Assembly: GCA_002898075.1 (NCBI GenBank)
Contig: BDSV01000044.1
Location: forward strand, 1 to 64,000
Direction: 5' to 3'
Length of the DNA: 64,000 bases
Source of the DNA: a bacterium BMS3Abin03
Lineage (GTDB): Bacteria > Bacteroidota > Ignavibacteria > Ignavibacteriales > Ignavibacteriaceae
In this document: positions 11,401-19,740 of the stretch, one piece after another
How positions within the stretch are numbered: position 1 is the first letter of the stretch
Layout of the letters: each line of letters begins with the position of its first letter
Program-made: the position numbers and the translations under genes
Notes under the pieces: model-generated
Told to the model about the DNA's origin: nothing
What the model saw: the letters and a program-made list of their open reading frames with translations, nothing else
Database searches by the model: none

Positions 11401-12018
11401 ATAAAAATCATCTTCAAAAATATCTTTGAATGTTTTGGCTGTTTCTCTTGCTTTGTCGATATCACCGTTTACAAGATGATATGATACAACACCTCCCACA
11501 CACGCAGATGTGCAAATCAATCCTTCGCGATATTTTCTTAAAAGTTCAAGATCGACCCTCGGTTTGTAATAGAATCCTTCGGTGTGACCTAATGTTGAAA
11601 GCTTCGACAAATTTTTATAGCCCTGTTTGTTTTTTGCCAGCAGGATAAGGTGTGAGTAATTTTTCTTCCGTTTTTTCCCGTTCGTTTTATTTACTTCTCC
11701 CCTTTCAAAACGATTGCCTTTTCTAACAATGTAAGCTTCCATCCCTATAATGGGTTTGATGCCGGCTTTGGTTGCTTTTTTGTAGAATTCCGCCACACCG
11801 TACATAACTCCATGATCAGTCAAAGCAACGGATTTCATATTATATTTTTGCGCCGCTTCGACTAAACTGCCTACGGTGCAAGCACCATCCTGAAGTGAAT
11901 AATGACTGTGATTATGTAGGTGAATAAAATCAGACACCAGCTTTTCCGAAGTTTGGTTTGAAGGAAATATGTTCATTAAAGGATTGAAAAATCCTGATTG
12001 GAATATTACGGAAATCAA
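8479..12018 (-). CDS. dnaE: DNA polymerase III subunit alpha (start may be an internal Met)
   Basis: PHP domain FIHLHNHSHYSLQDGACTV; PGRGSAAGSLVAYALGIT; PDIDVDFADDQRGEVIEYV; length 1179 aa. Confidence 0.97.
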   Translation of the reverse strand: MISVIFQSGFFNPLMNIFPSNQTSEKLVSDFIHLHNHSHYSLQDGACTVGSLVEAAQKYNMKSVALTDHGVMYGVAEFYKKATKAGIKPIIGMEAYIVRKGNRFERGEVNKTNGKKRKKNYSHLILLAKNKQGYKNLSKLSTLGHTEGFYYKPRVDLELLRKYREGLICTSACVGGVVSYHLVNGDIDKARETAKTFKDIFEDDFYLEIQDHGLEKDKAVLEWMPKLSKELGIKLVATNDCHYIEKDHALPHNILLLLSDKEGRDYKDLKYKTDQIYFKSPEEMIELFKDYDNAIENTLEIDSKIDLKLDFEGLYFPKFPIPEDSKAKTLDDYFELLAKEGLEKRKINITPQVEERFNFEVETIKKMGFSGYLLIVQDFINAAKKNNIPVGPGRGSAAGSLVAYALGITNINPLKYNLLFERFLNPERKSMPDIDVDFADDQRGEVIEYVKEKYGEECVSQIITFNRLSSKAVIRDVARVLKIPIPVVNKITKYIPSKFGKVYSIDKALNEVPELKWVKNSKEPEIQNLIKFAKVLEGMNRNASKHAAGVVITPDEVSNYVPLANAVSQQDIVTQFNMKEIEGAGLLKMDFLGLRTLTIIRDTLDLIKKNYGQEIDIDDIPLDDEETYKLFSKGQTTGVFQFESAPMREYLKQLKPTTLNDLAAMNALYRPGPMDFIDEFIERKSGAKQVKYLHPPLEEILKETYGIIVYQEQVIQIANKIAGMSLAEADLLRRAMGKKDLLAMKEQKVKFINGAVEKGITKKVAVQIFEAIDKFANYGFNKSHAVAYSFIAYQTAYLKAHYTAEFLAANLTNEFGNSDKITKFLEDCRKLKIKVLPPDVNNPSVNFDVVDGKIRFGMSAIKNVGKNAVEEIIKARTKLNRDFNSVFDFCMNINTRIVNKRALEGLILAGAFDSVMPQRSSMLDAIESALEFGYKVQNSKLDSDNSLFGGTEIAQIKEPELPDKEPWSEKERLSREREVMGFYVTGHPLHKYEVEYNSFANFRIGESEKLKDMENIRACGIITDLRTKIDRSGKTMAFFTIDDFSGSCECLMFSKIYSEYGEFLKEEEPVFILGDIESSGDAVKIHVNKVLPLENARRQLAQSIKILINRKKHSLQQLSGLKIILEQHEGKLPVFIHLNNNGSKGFLYSLEKYRVDVTEDFISEVKNLLGNESIILNSK

Positions 12019-12129
12019 AATTGAATTGCCAAACGGAAAGGAGGGGAGAATGATTTTTTTATCGAAAGAAATATAATTTTTTATAAACCATTAAAACGGT
12101 TCGGTAATGTGGTCGGTTTTTCAAGGAGT

Positions 12130-12343
12130 CCACGACTTAAGAGACTGTTGCAGAACTAATGTTTGTCACACTGAATCCCCGATTTATCAGGATGAAGTGT
12201 CTCAAAGTTATCAAGCTTGAGATTCTTCATTCCGCTACGCTCCGTTCAGAATGACAATTCGGCTTCACTGTTAGGTACGCCGCAATTGCGGCGTAATGTA
12301 ATGAAGCCGAGTCAGACTTGTGTAACACATACCTAAGTCGTGG
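12130..12343. repeat. Nested palindromic intergenic element (MITE/REP-like) between dnaE and dut
   Basis: Outer arms CCACGACTTA / TAAGTCGTGG; inner TGTCACACTGAA...TTCAGAATGACA; inner CGGCTTCA...GCCGCAATTGCGGC...TGAAGCCG. Confidence 0.7.
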
Positions 12344-12376
12344 GTTAATAAAATGAAAAGGTGTTTTAATCACCTT

Positions 12377-12835
12377 TTACTCCCTCCCCGTATGCCCAAA
12401 GCCTCCTTCGCCTCTTTTGCTGTCGTTCAGGTTATCGGTTTCCTCCAATTTTGCTTTATAGACTTTCGAAAGAATTAGCTGTGCTATTCTGTCGCCGGGT
12501 TTTATTGTAAAATCTTCTTTACCGAAGTTTATCATTATTATTTTTATCTCGCCCCTGTAATCGGAATCGATTGTGCCTGGCGAGTTTAATACACCGATCG
12601 CGTGCTTTGCAGCGAGTCCGCTTCTCGGGCGTACTTGTATTTCGTAACCTTCGGGAATTTCGACAGAAAGATTTGTCGGCACCATTTCAACTTCCATCGG
12701 TTTTAATACAATTGGAATCTTCATTGCAGCACGCACATCCATTCCTGCACTCCCTTCGGTAGAATAGGAAGGGATGGGAATGTGATCGAACTCTTTGTTT
12801 ATTCTTTTGAATTTTACTGTTATTTCTTCTGACAT
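12377..12835 (-). CDS. dut: dUTP diphosphatase
   Basis: STEGSAGMDVRA, RPRSGLAAKHAIGVLNSPGTIDSDYRGEI, GDRIAQLIL, RGEGGFGHTG motifs. Confidence 0.97.
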   Translation of the reverse strand: MSEEITVKFKRINKEFDHIPIPSYSTEGSAGMDVRAAMKIPIVLKPMEVEMVPTNLSVEIPEGYEIQVRPRSGLAAKHAIGVLNSPGTIDSDYRGEIKIIMINFGKEDFTIKPGDRIAQLILSKVYKAKLEETDNLNDSKRGEGGFGHTGRE

Positions 12836-12924
12836 AAATTATCATTCTTCCTTTTTTTGTAGCGCGCACCTTCAAGTCGCAACATTAGCGAACTGAAGTT
12901 CGCTCTACAAATTTTTTGATGTTA

Positions 12925-14388
12925 TTAGTTTTTTGTTTCCTTTAATTTTTGTTTTATGGATTTTATTTCATCTCGGTTTACGGCAATGAAGTATAAATAA
13001 AATATAAAGCCGATAAAGATTAACGTTTTTATTAAAAGTGAAATATAAATATTACCGCTTTCGAAAAGATAATAACCGAATCCTGCCAAAGTAACACCCG
13101 CAAATATTTTAAATATCTTATCCATCTCGTAATTTATTTTATAAAATTTTTGTGTGACGAAGTAATATCCTAAAGCCATTACAAGATATGCCGCAAGCGT
13201 AGCTAAAGCTGCACCATAAATATTAAGCACCGGAATTAAGACAAAGTTAGCAACAACATTCGTAACTGCACCAATGCCTGTAATTAACGGGGCGTACAAA
13301 CTTTTTTCTTCTATATAAATTCCGGCGGAAAAAATAACATACAAACCGTTTATTAAATAAGCCAATAAAATAATCGGGACAATGCTTAAGCCGCTCCAGT
13401 ACCATGACCCGATAAGCGAATAACCGGAAATTTGAATTGTCGCAGCATCCGATATAAAAAGAGATAGTCCGACTAATATAATGCTTCCCACAAGAGTAAA
13501 ATATGTTAAAACTTTCGAGAACATTTCCTTTGCATTTTCTTCCTTTGCATTTTGCAGGAAGAACGGCTGCCACGCATACTGAAACATATTCACGAACAGC
13601 ATCATAAAAATACCGAGCTTATAATTTGCTTTATAAATTCCGATTGTTTTAAGATCGGTAAGCTTTTCCAATATCGGCACATCAATTACCTGAACAACCA
13701 TTACCGCAAGACCGGCAGGTAAATAAGGCAGCCCGAATTTCATTAACCGCTTAAACAACTTTGTATGAAATTTTAACCTGAAGTTCCTGTAAATTGTGGG
13801 CAGCAGCAGAATTAAAGATACAAGCGATGCAATTATGTTACTGAACAGTATCGCCTCAATTCCCAGCTTCATTACTAAAATGAGAAAAAGATTTAGAATA
13901 AGATTTGTACAAATGTTCAATATTTTAAACAGGGAAAACTTTTTAGCTTCACGGTTCAGTCTTAAAAGTAAAAAAGGAATTGCTCCGTTCACATCGAGAA
14001 AGATAACTGCGCCGGCAAGATATATTAAATAATGATATTCGTCAGGGATACCTAAATTAGCAGCAATTGCATCTTTGTAAAAGAAGATGATAAAACTAAA
14101 AATAAGTGAAGTTGCAAAGACCGAGATATACGGAGTGGAAAAATTATCTTTCTCATCGCCTATATCTTTGAAAGCTGCAAATTTAAGAAATGCAGAATCC
14201 ATACCGTAAATGTAAAAGATATAGACTATTGCTATAAACGCATAGACAATCTGGATTATGCCGTACTCTGCCGGTGCAAAAATATTCGTAAAAACCGGAA
14301 TGAGCAGAAAGTTGAGAAACCTTCCTACCATTGTACTCACACCGTAAATGGCAGTATCTTTCCCGAGTTGTTTTAGTTTATCAAACAT
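12925..14388 (-). CDS. Polysaccharide biosynthesis / flippase-like membrane protein (MATE/MOP superfamily)
   Basis: MFDKLKQLGKDTAIYGVSTMVGRFLNFLLIPVFTNIFAPAEYGIIQI; about 12 hydrophobic segments. Confidence 0.9.
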   Translation of the reverse strand: MFDKLKQLGKDTAIYGVSTMVGRFLNFLLIPVFTNIFAPAEYGIIQIVYAFIAIVYIFYIYGMDSAFLKFAAFKDIGDEKDNFSTPYISVFATSLIFSFIIFFYKDAIAANLGIPDEYHYLIYLAGAVIFLDVNGAIPFLLLRLNREAKKFSLFKILNICTNLILNLFLILVMKLGIEAILFSNIIASLVSLILLLPTIYRNFRLKFHTKLFKRLMKFGLPYLPAGLAVMVVQVIDVPILEKLTDLKTIGIYKANYKLGIFMMLFVNMFQYAWQPFFLQNAKEENAKEMFSKVLTYFTLVGSIILVGLSLFISDAATIQISGYSLIGSWYWSGLSIVPIILLAYLINGLYVIFSAGIYIEEKSLYAPLITGIGAVTNVVANFVLIPVLNIYGAALATLAAYLVMALGYYFVTQKFYKINYEMDKIFKIFAGVTLAGFGYYLFESGNIYISLLIKTLIFIGFIFYLYFIAVNRDEIKSIKQKLKETKN

Positions 14389-14397
14389 CTGAATTAA

Positions 14398-15240
14398 TCA
14401 TTCCGGTAATAGTTCAAGGGATATATCGAGCGCTTTAACACTGTGTGTAAGTGCACCGACGGAAATAAAATCGACACCTGTTTCTGCAATAGATTTAACC
14501 GTCTGTAATGTTACCCCGCCTGAAGCTTCGACTTTACATTTGCCGTTAATGAGTTTCACAGCTTCCGTCATATTCCGGATATCAAAATTATCAAGCATGA
14601 TTATATCGACATTGCAGTTAATCGCTTCTTTAACTTCATCAATATTTTTTGTTTCAATTTCAATTTTAAAACGATTCCCGCTTTTTTCGTTGTATAATTT
14701 GCAGGATTTCACGGCATTGGTAATTGATCCGGCAGTTTCGATATGATTATCTTTAATCAGGAACATGTCGTAAAGTCCGAACCTGTGATTTTCGCCGCCG
14801 CCGGTTTTTACAGCTTTCTTATCAGGCAGCCGAAGACCCGGAGCAGTTTTTCTCGTATCGATTATTTTGGCTTTTGTGTGTTTAACCTGTTCAATAAACT
14901 TACTTGTTAGCGTGGCTATTCCGCTCATCCGTTGTAAAAAATTAAGAGCGGTTCTTTCTGCAGTTAAAACTGATGCTGCATTACCGGATACAATAGCAGC
15001 GATATCTCCCGGATTAACTTTACTTCCGTTAGAAATTTTAATATCGAAACTTAATGAGCGATCATAAATAGAGAAAACTTTTTCGGCAATATCAATTCCG
15101 GCTAATACACCTGCTTCTTTTATAAGAATTTTTCCGGATGTTTTCCTTTTCGAATTAAGAACAGCAGAAGTAGTAATATCTCCTGTACCAATATCTTCGG
15201 CAAGAGCATTTCTGATTATTTTATCGATAACTTCGTTCAT
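14398..15240 (-). CDS. nadC: Nicotinate-nucleotide pyrophosphorylase (carboxylating)
   Basis: EDIGTGDITTSAVL, TRKTAPGLRLPDKKAVKTGGGENHRFGLYDMFLIKDNH, EASGGV. Confidence 0.97.
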   Translation of the reverse strand: MNEVIDKIIRNALAEDIGTGDITTSAVLNSKRKTSGKILIKEAGVLAGIDIAEKVFSIYDRSLSFDIKISNGSKVNPGDIAAIVSGNAASVLTAERTALNFLQRMSGIATLTSKFIEQVKHTKAKIIDTRKTAPGLRLPDKKAVKTGGGENHRFGLYDMFLIKDNHIETAGSITNAVKSCKLYNEKSGNRFKIEIETKNIDEVKEAINCNVDIIMLDNFDIRNMTEAVKLINGKCKVEASGGVTLQTVKSIAETGVDFISVGALTHSVKALDISLELLPE

Positions 15241-15656
15241 TTATCTTTATTAAAAAATGGGCGAATAACTTTAAGGAAGAATTCCGGTGGTCTGCAAACT
15301 TTTTTCGTTTCCCGGTTGACAAATACCAGATCGACATAACCCTCACAAATTAAAACATTTCTTTCCGCACTTATAATTTTATGATCGATGTGAACTTTAA
15401 CTTCGGGTAGTTTCCCTACCAGTGATTCTACTTCCAACAATTCATCGTAAAACGCCGGATTTTTGTAATTGATATAAATTGAATGAACCGGCATCATAAA
15501 ACCGTTCTCTTCTATTGTTTTATAAGTCAGGTTTAATTCCCGCATCATGTCGGTCCTGCCCACCTCAAAATATTCAGGGTATTTACCGTAATATGCGTAA
15601 TGCATTTGATCGGTATCGGCATATCTAACGCGGATATTTGTTTTATGTTTCAGCAT
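15237..15656 (-). CDS. Acyl-CoA thioesterase, 4HBT/YbgC-like
   Basis: RVRYADTDQMHYAYYGKYPEYFEVGRTDMMR hotdog-fold motif. Confidence 0.88.
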   Translation of the reverse strand: MLKHKTNIRVRYADTDQMHYAYYGKYPEYFEVGRTDMMRELNLTYKTIEENGFMMPVHSIYINYKNPAFYDELLEVESLVGKLPEVKVHIDHKIISAERNVLICEGYVDLVFVNRETKKVCRPPEFFLKVIRPFFNKDK

Positions 15657-15796
15657 AAAGTTTTTGAAAAATATTATATGAATTATTTAATGATAACTCA
15701 AGTTTAACTGTAATTTATATAAACCTTGCCTGCGGGAGGCAGGCGTTTACAAGTTAAAAAACGCTTTACTGCAATAGTAGGAACTGTTAAAAAAAA

Positions 15797-15905
15797 CTTT
15801 GTGAATCTTTGTGTCTTGGAGACTTTGTGGCGGATACAGCGAATTTATTTATTATACAAAACTTTTATTTGCCACGAAGACACAAAGACTCTAAGAAACA
15901 CAAAG
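15797..15905. repeat. Long imperfect inverted repeat rich in CTTTGTG/CACAAAG
   Basis: Left arm CTTTGTGAATCTTTGTGTCTTGGAGACTTTGTGGC (15797-15831), right arm GCCACGAAGACACAAAGACTCTAAGAAACACAAAG (15871-15905). Confidence 0.75.
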
Positions 15906-15960
15906 AATTTTTACTTATGAAATATTTTATTCAAACATAAAAGAAATAAAGTTTAAAACT

Positions 15961-15992
15961 AAAATAAAAAATCCCGAATAACTCGGGATTTA
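15961..15992 (-). terminator. Intrinsic terminator of the accA transcription unit
   Basis: AAATCCCGA-gttat-TCGGGATTT hairpin followed by TTTTATTTT on minus strand. Confidence 0.8.
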
Positions 15993-16030
15993 AAATAAGC
16001 TAAAATATTTTAATGTTCAGAGAACTTTCA

Positions 16031-16981
16031 TTATTCGACATATTCGCCCATAGCGCCAAATTTTTCCAATCTTGCTTCAATCAATTTATCCGGTTTGATT
16101 TTAACAAGTTCAACAAGCTCTTCAAGTAATACCGATTTTAAAGTTTCAGCAGCAGCGTTGTGATCTTTATGAGCACCTCCGAGCGGTTCGGGAATTATTC
16201 TGTCAATAATTTTTTGCTCAAGAAGATCGGGTGCGGTAAGCTTTAGCGCTTCAGCGGCTTGCTCTTTATAATCCCAGGTTCTCCACAAAATACTCGAACA
16301 GGATTCCGGGCTGATAACGGAATACCAGCAATTTTCCAGCATTAAAATTCTATTGCCCACACCAATACCAAGTGCGCCGCCGCTGGCTCCCTCGCCGATA
16401 ATAACAACAATTATCGGCACACGAAGCTTACTCATTTCAAAAAGATTTTTTGCAATTGCCTCCGCCTGTCCCCGCTCTTCTGCACCCAGCCCGGGGTATG
16501 CGCCGGGAGTATCGATTAAAGTTATAACGGGCTTGTTAAACTTTTCGGCTAATTTCATAAGGCGAAGCGCTTTCCTGTAACCTTCGGGGTTTGCCATTCC
16601 GAAGTTACGGTACACATTCGATTTTGTATCGCGCCCTTTTTGATGACCGATAATCATTACTTTGAATTTATCCAGCTTGGCGAAGCCGCCTATAATTGCC
16701 TTATCATCGGCAAAATGCCTGTCGCCATGAAGTTCGATAAAATCTTCGGTCATTAAATGAATGTAATCGAGTGTGAACGGTCTATCGGGATGCCGTGCAA
16801 GCTGTACGCGCTGCCACCTCGATAGCCCCTTGTAAAGCTCCTGTTTTAACTGGGAGACCTTTGCTTCCAGCCTGGCAATATCTTTACCGATATCCAGATT
16901 TCCCGATGATTGCCTCATCTCATCAAGTTTTTCTTCGAGTTCATATATCGGTTTTTCAAAATCTAAAATTGTTTTTCCCAT
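16031..16981 (-). CDS. accA: Acetyl-CoA carboxylase carboxyltransferase subunit alpha
   Basis: [79 protein letters not shown]. Confidence 0.97.
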   Translation of the reverse strand: MGKTILDFEKPIYELEEKLDEMRQSSGNLDIGKDIARLEAKVSQLKQELYKGLSRWQRVQLARHPDRPFTLDYIHLMTEDFIELHGDRHFADDKAIIGGFAKLDKFKVMIIGHQKGRDTKSNVYRNFGMANPEGYRKALRLMKLAEKFNKPVITLIDTPGAYPGLGAEERGQAEAIAKNLFEMSKLRVPIIVVIIGEGASGGALGIGVGNRILMLENCWYSVISPESCSSILWRTWDYKEQAAEALKLTAPDLLEQKIIDRIIPEPLGGAHKDHNAAAETLKSVLLEELVELVKIKPDKLIEARLEKFGAMGEYVE

Positions 16982-16984
16982 TTT

Positions 16985-18973
16985 TTAATCTCTTTTGTTC
17001 CACATTTTATTTAACGTACGACCGAGAATTTCCAGGTCAAGCCAGATGTTTTGATTCTTTGCATAATAAAAATCGAGCTTCTCAAAATCTATGTTCGAAT
17101 CATTATCAATATACCAGAACCCTGTTAACCCCTGCCTGCCCATAAATATTCTTTTTCCCGAACGATCTAACTTAGGTCCCACAAAACTTTTTTTACCCCG
17201 GACAACCAACGGCACATTGAGTATAAATGAGCGGAAATCGGTTTTCTTTTTATTCATCTTTGAAATGAAATATATAAAAGGATAAATAAATAACAAAACT
17301 AACATGCCTGCAATAATATCAAAAGTTCGTTTAATAAAACGCATAAGCGGGCTTGAAATATTGTATTGAACTTCTACGAGGGGAATATCATCAAGCATCG
17401 AGACCGAGGTTTTGCCAACTATAAACTCCAATTCGGAGCCGCTTATTTTAAATTCGACCGGTTCATTGCGGCAATCGGAAACTACCGCCATCATCTCGCT
17501 GTATTCCAGATCCTTTGAAGAAAATATAACCTCGGTAATACCGTATTCGTCTATTACCTTTTTAATATTTTCTATACTGCCGACAACTTCGAACGAATTA
17601 ATATTTTTCCCTATATCATTATGATATTTCCCAACTAACCCGATAACCGTATGGTATTCTGTTCTCTTCTGCCTGATCTTATTTGCTATCTGGATTGCAA
17701 ACTGTTCTGTTCCTATTATCAGAGTTCTGTTCCTGCTTATATTATCGATTGTAAGCCCTACTTTAAAAATTAACTTTATTAAAAATCGCCACAGTGTTGT
17801 TGAGAACGAAAGTAATAAGTATGTAATTAATACAACAGCACGACTGTAAGCAAACTGCTTGAAGAAAAACGTAATCGAGGTAAGAATAACGAAACTAATA
17901 ATAATTGCGAGAAAGTTGCTTAAAACAGAAAGCGTATCCCGTTTATACACACGGGTAAGCGAGGCGGTAATAATATGTATTAATGCCGGAATAGTATATA
18001 TGATAGGATAATCCCGCAAATTAAATCCTACCCAGGAACTGTAGCTAATATAAATTTGTTCTGCAACGAAAAGGCATAAATCAAAAAGCAGAAAATCTAT
18101 TATTGCCGAAAGTATTGCCAGTTTTCTTTTACCGAAAAACGCAAAAATTTTCCTAACCCCAATAGCGGTACGAAGAATAACCTCCACCAAAAAAGAACTT
18201 GAAAGATGTTTTTTTACAAACAGGTGCATCGCATTGTAAAAAACTCTTGTTTCATCCAGACTGCTTCGTTTTGTACTTTCTCCTTTATAATGAATTATTT
18301 GAGTTGAATGAACGTAAAATACTTTATAACCTGCTTTTTGAATTCTATAGCATAAATCCAGGTCTTCGCCGTACATAAAAAATTGCTCGTCAAAGCCACC
18401 GACCTTTTCATAAACTTCACGCCGCATCATCATAAAAGAACCGCTAATAGCATCGACCTCATAGGATTTATTTTCATCGAGATAGGTAAGATTGTAACGC
18501 GCAAACAACTTATTCTTCGGGAATAAACGGCTGAGACCCGTTACTTTAGTAAAGGACGTCCACGGACCGGGAAAGCTTCGGCGGCATGCCAACTGCAGCG
18601 AACCATCCGGATTCAGTATTTTACAGCCGGCTAACCCGGCTTCGGGATTACTGTTAAAAAACCCGATCATTTTATCGAAAGTATCTTCGCTTACGAGAGT
18701 ATCGGGATTAAGCATAAGCATAAAGTCGCCCTTAGCAATTTTAAGCGCCTGGTTGTTTGCTTTTCCGAAACCAAGGTTTTTTTTATTGACGATTAGTTTT
18801 ACATCAGGAAATTTCTCGCGGATAAGCTCAACGCTCCCGTCATCGGAAGCATTATCTACAATTATAATTTCTTTGCTAATGCCTGATGATGCTTTTTCGA
18901 TTGAATGAAGTAAATTCTGCAGGAATTCTTTAACATTATAATTAACGATTATAATTGAGAGATTCAACTGCAC
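16985..18973 (-). CDS. Fusion: N-terminal GT2 glycosyltransferase + membrane/Rossmann region of a polyprenyl glycosylphosphotransferase with apparently truncated catalytic domain
   Basis: N-terminal SIIIVNYNVKEFLQNLLHSIE...MLNPDTLV (GT2); central 4-TM + RTLIIGTEQFAIQIANKI; C-terminal KRTFDIIAGMLVLLFIYPFIYFISKM...SFVGPK...GLTGFW. Confidence 0.85.
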   Translation of the reverse strand: MQLNLSIIIVNYNVKEFLQNLLHSIEKASSGISKEIIIVDNASDDGSVELIREKFPDVKLIVNKKNLGFGKANNQALKIAKGDFMLMLNPDTLVSEDTFDKMIGFFNSNPEAGLAGCKILNPDGSLQLACRRSFPGPWTSFTKVTGLSRLFPKNKLFARYNLTYLDENKSYEVDAISGSFMMMRREVYEKVGGFDEQFFMYGEDLDLCYRIQKAGYKVFYVHSTQIIHYKGESTKRSSLDETRVFYNAMHLFVKKHLSSSFLVEVILRTAIGVRKIFAFFGKRKLAILSAIIDFLLFDLCLFVAEQIYISYSSWVGFNLRDYPIIYTIPALIHIITASLTRVYKRDTLSVLSNFLAIIISFVILTSITFFFKQFAYSRAVVLITYLLLSFSTTLWRFLIKLIFKVGLTIDNISRNRTLIIGTEQFAIQIANKIRQKRTEYHTVIGLVGKYHNDIGKNINSFEVVGSIENIKKVIDEYGITEVIFSSKDLEYSEMMAVVSDCRNEPVEFKISGSELEFIVGKTSVSMLDDIPLVEVQYNISSPLMRFIKRTFDIIAGMLVLLFIYPFIYFISKMNKKKTDFRSFILNVPLVVRGKKSFVGPKLDRSGKRIFMGRQGLTGFWYIDNDSNIDFEKLDFYYAKNQNIWLDLEILGRTLNKMWNKRD

Positions 18974-18975
18974 TC

Positions 18976-19701
18976 CTATTTAAGCAATCTGAAAATACTT
19001 AGGCATCTTAGCTTCCAAACCATAAACACTGCTTCACGCACTATCTTTCTAGACATCTTAGACATGCCTCTTGTCCTATCCACAAAGACTATAGGAATTT
19101 CTATTATTTTAAATCCTTTCTTCCAGGTTTTAAAAGTCATTTCAATCTGGAAAGCATATCCGTTCGACTTTACTCCATCGAGGTTAATAGATTCTAAAAC
19201 GCTTCTTCTAAAACATTTAAACCCGCCCGTTGCATCTTTAACGGGCAGCCCGGTTATCACTCTTGTGTAGATATTTGCAAAGTAGCTCAGAAACAATCTA
19301 CGCATAGGCCAGTTAATAACATTAACTCCGCTTATATACCGGCTGCCTAAAACCAGGTCATATTTTTTAATCGTTTTGAGGAAATTCGGAATTTCATCCG
19401 GGTCGTGAGAAAAGTCGGCATCCATTTCAAATACGTATTCGTATCCGTTTTGCAGCGCATATTTAAAACCGGCAATATATGCAGTACCTAAACCCATTTT
19501 CTTTTCACGTTCAATTAAATGCACCCTATTATTTTTATTAGATTCTTCACGAACATAATCTGCCGTTCCGTCGGGTGAATTATCATCGACTACTAATACA
19601 TTTATATTTTCATCCTTGCTTAACACTTCGGGTATAAGCTTCGGAAGGTTCTCTACTTCATTATAAGTAGGAATTATAACTAAAATTTTGCCGTCGTTCA
19701 T
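18976..19701 (-). CDS. Polyprenol monophosphomannose synthase-like GT2 (DPM1 family)
   Basis: KILVIIPTYNEVENLPKLIPEVL, VVDDNSPDGTADYV, FEMDADFSHDPDEIP, DATGGFKCFRR. Confidence 0.92.
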   Translation of the reverse strand: MNDGKILVIIPTYNEVENLPKLIPEVLSKDENINVLVVDDNSPDGTADYVREESNKNNRVHLIEREKKMGLGTAYIAGFKYALQNGYEYVFEMDADFSHDPDEIPNFLKTIKKYDLVLGSRYISGVNVINWPMRRLFLSYFANIYTRVITGLPVKDATGGFKCFRRSVLESINLDGVKSNGYAFQIEMTFKTWKKGFKIIEIPIVFVDRTRGMSKMSRKIVREAVFMVWKLRCLSIFRLLK

Positions 19702-19740
19702 AACTTAACTTTAATTGTAATGTTTTATAAATTTTAGAAT

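Noticed and set aside
12130-12343. Intrinsic terminator of dut/dnaE as sole explanation
   Set aside because: Far too long and layered; no clear U-tract after the stems; repeat element explains it better.
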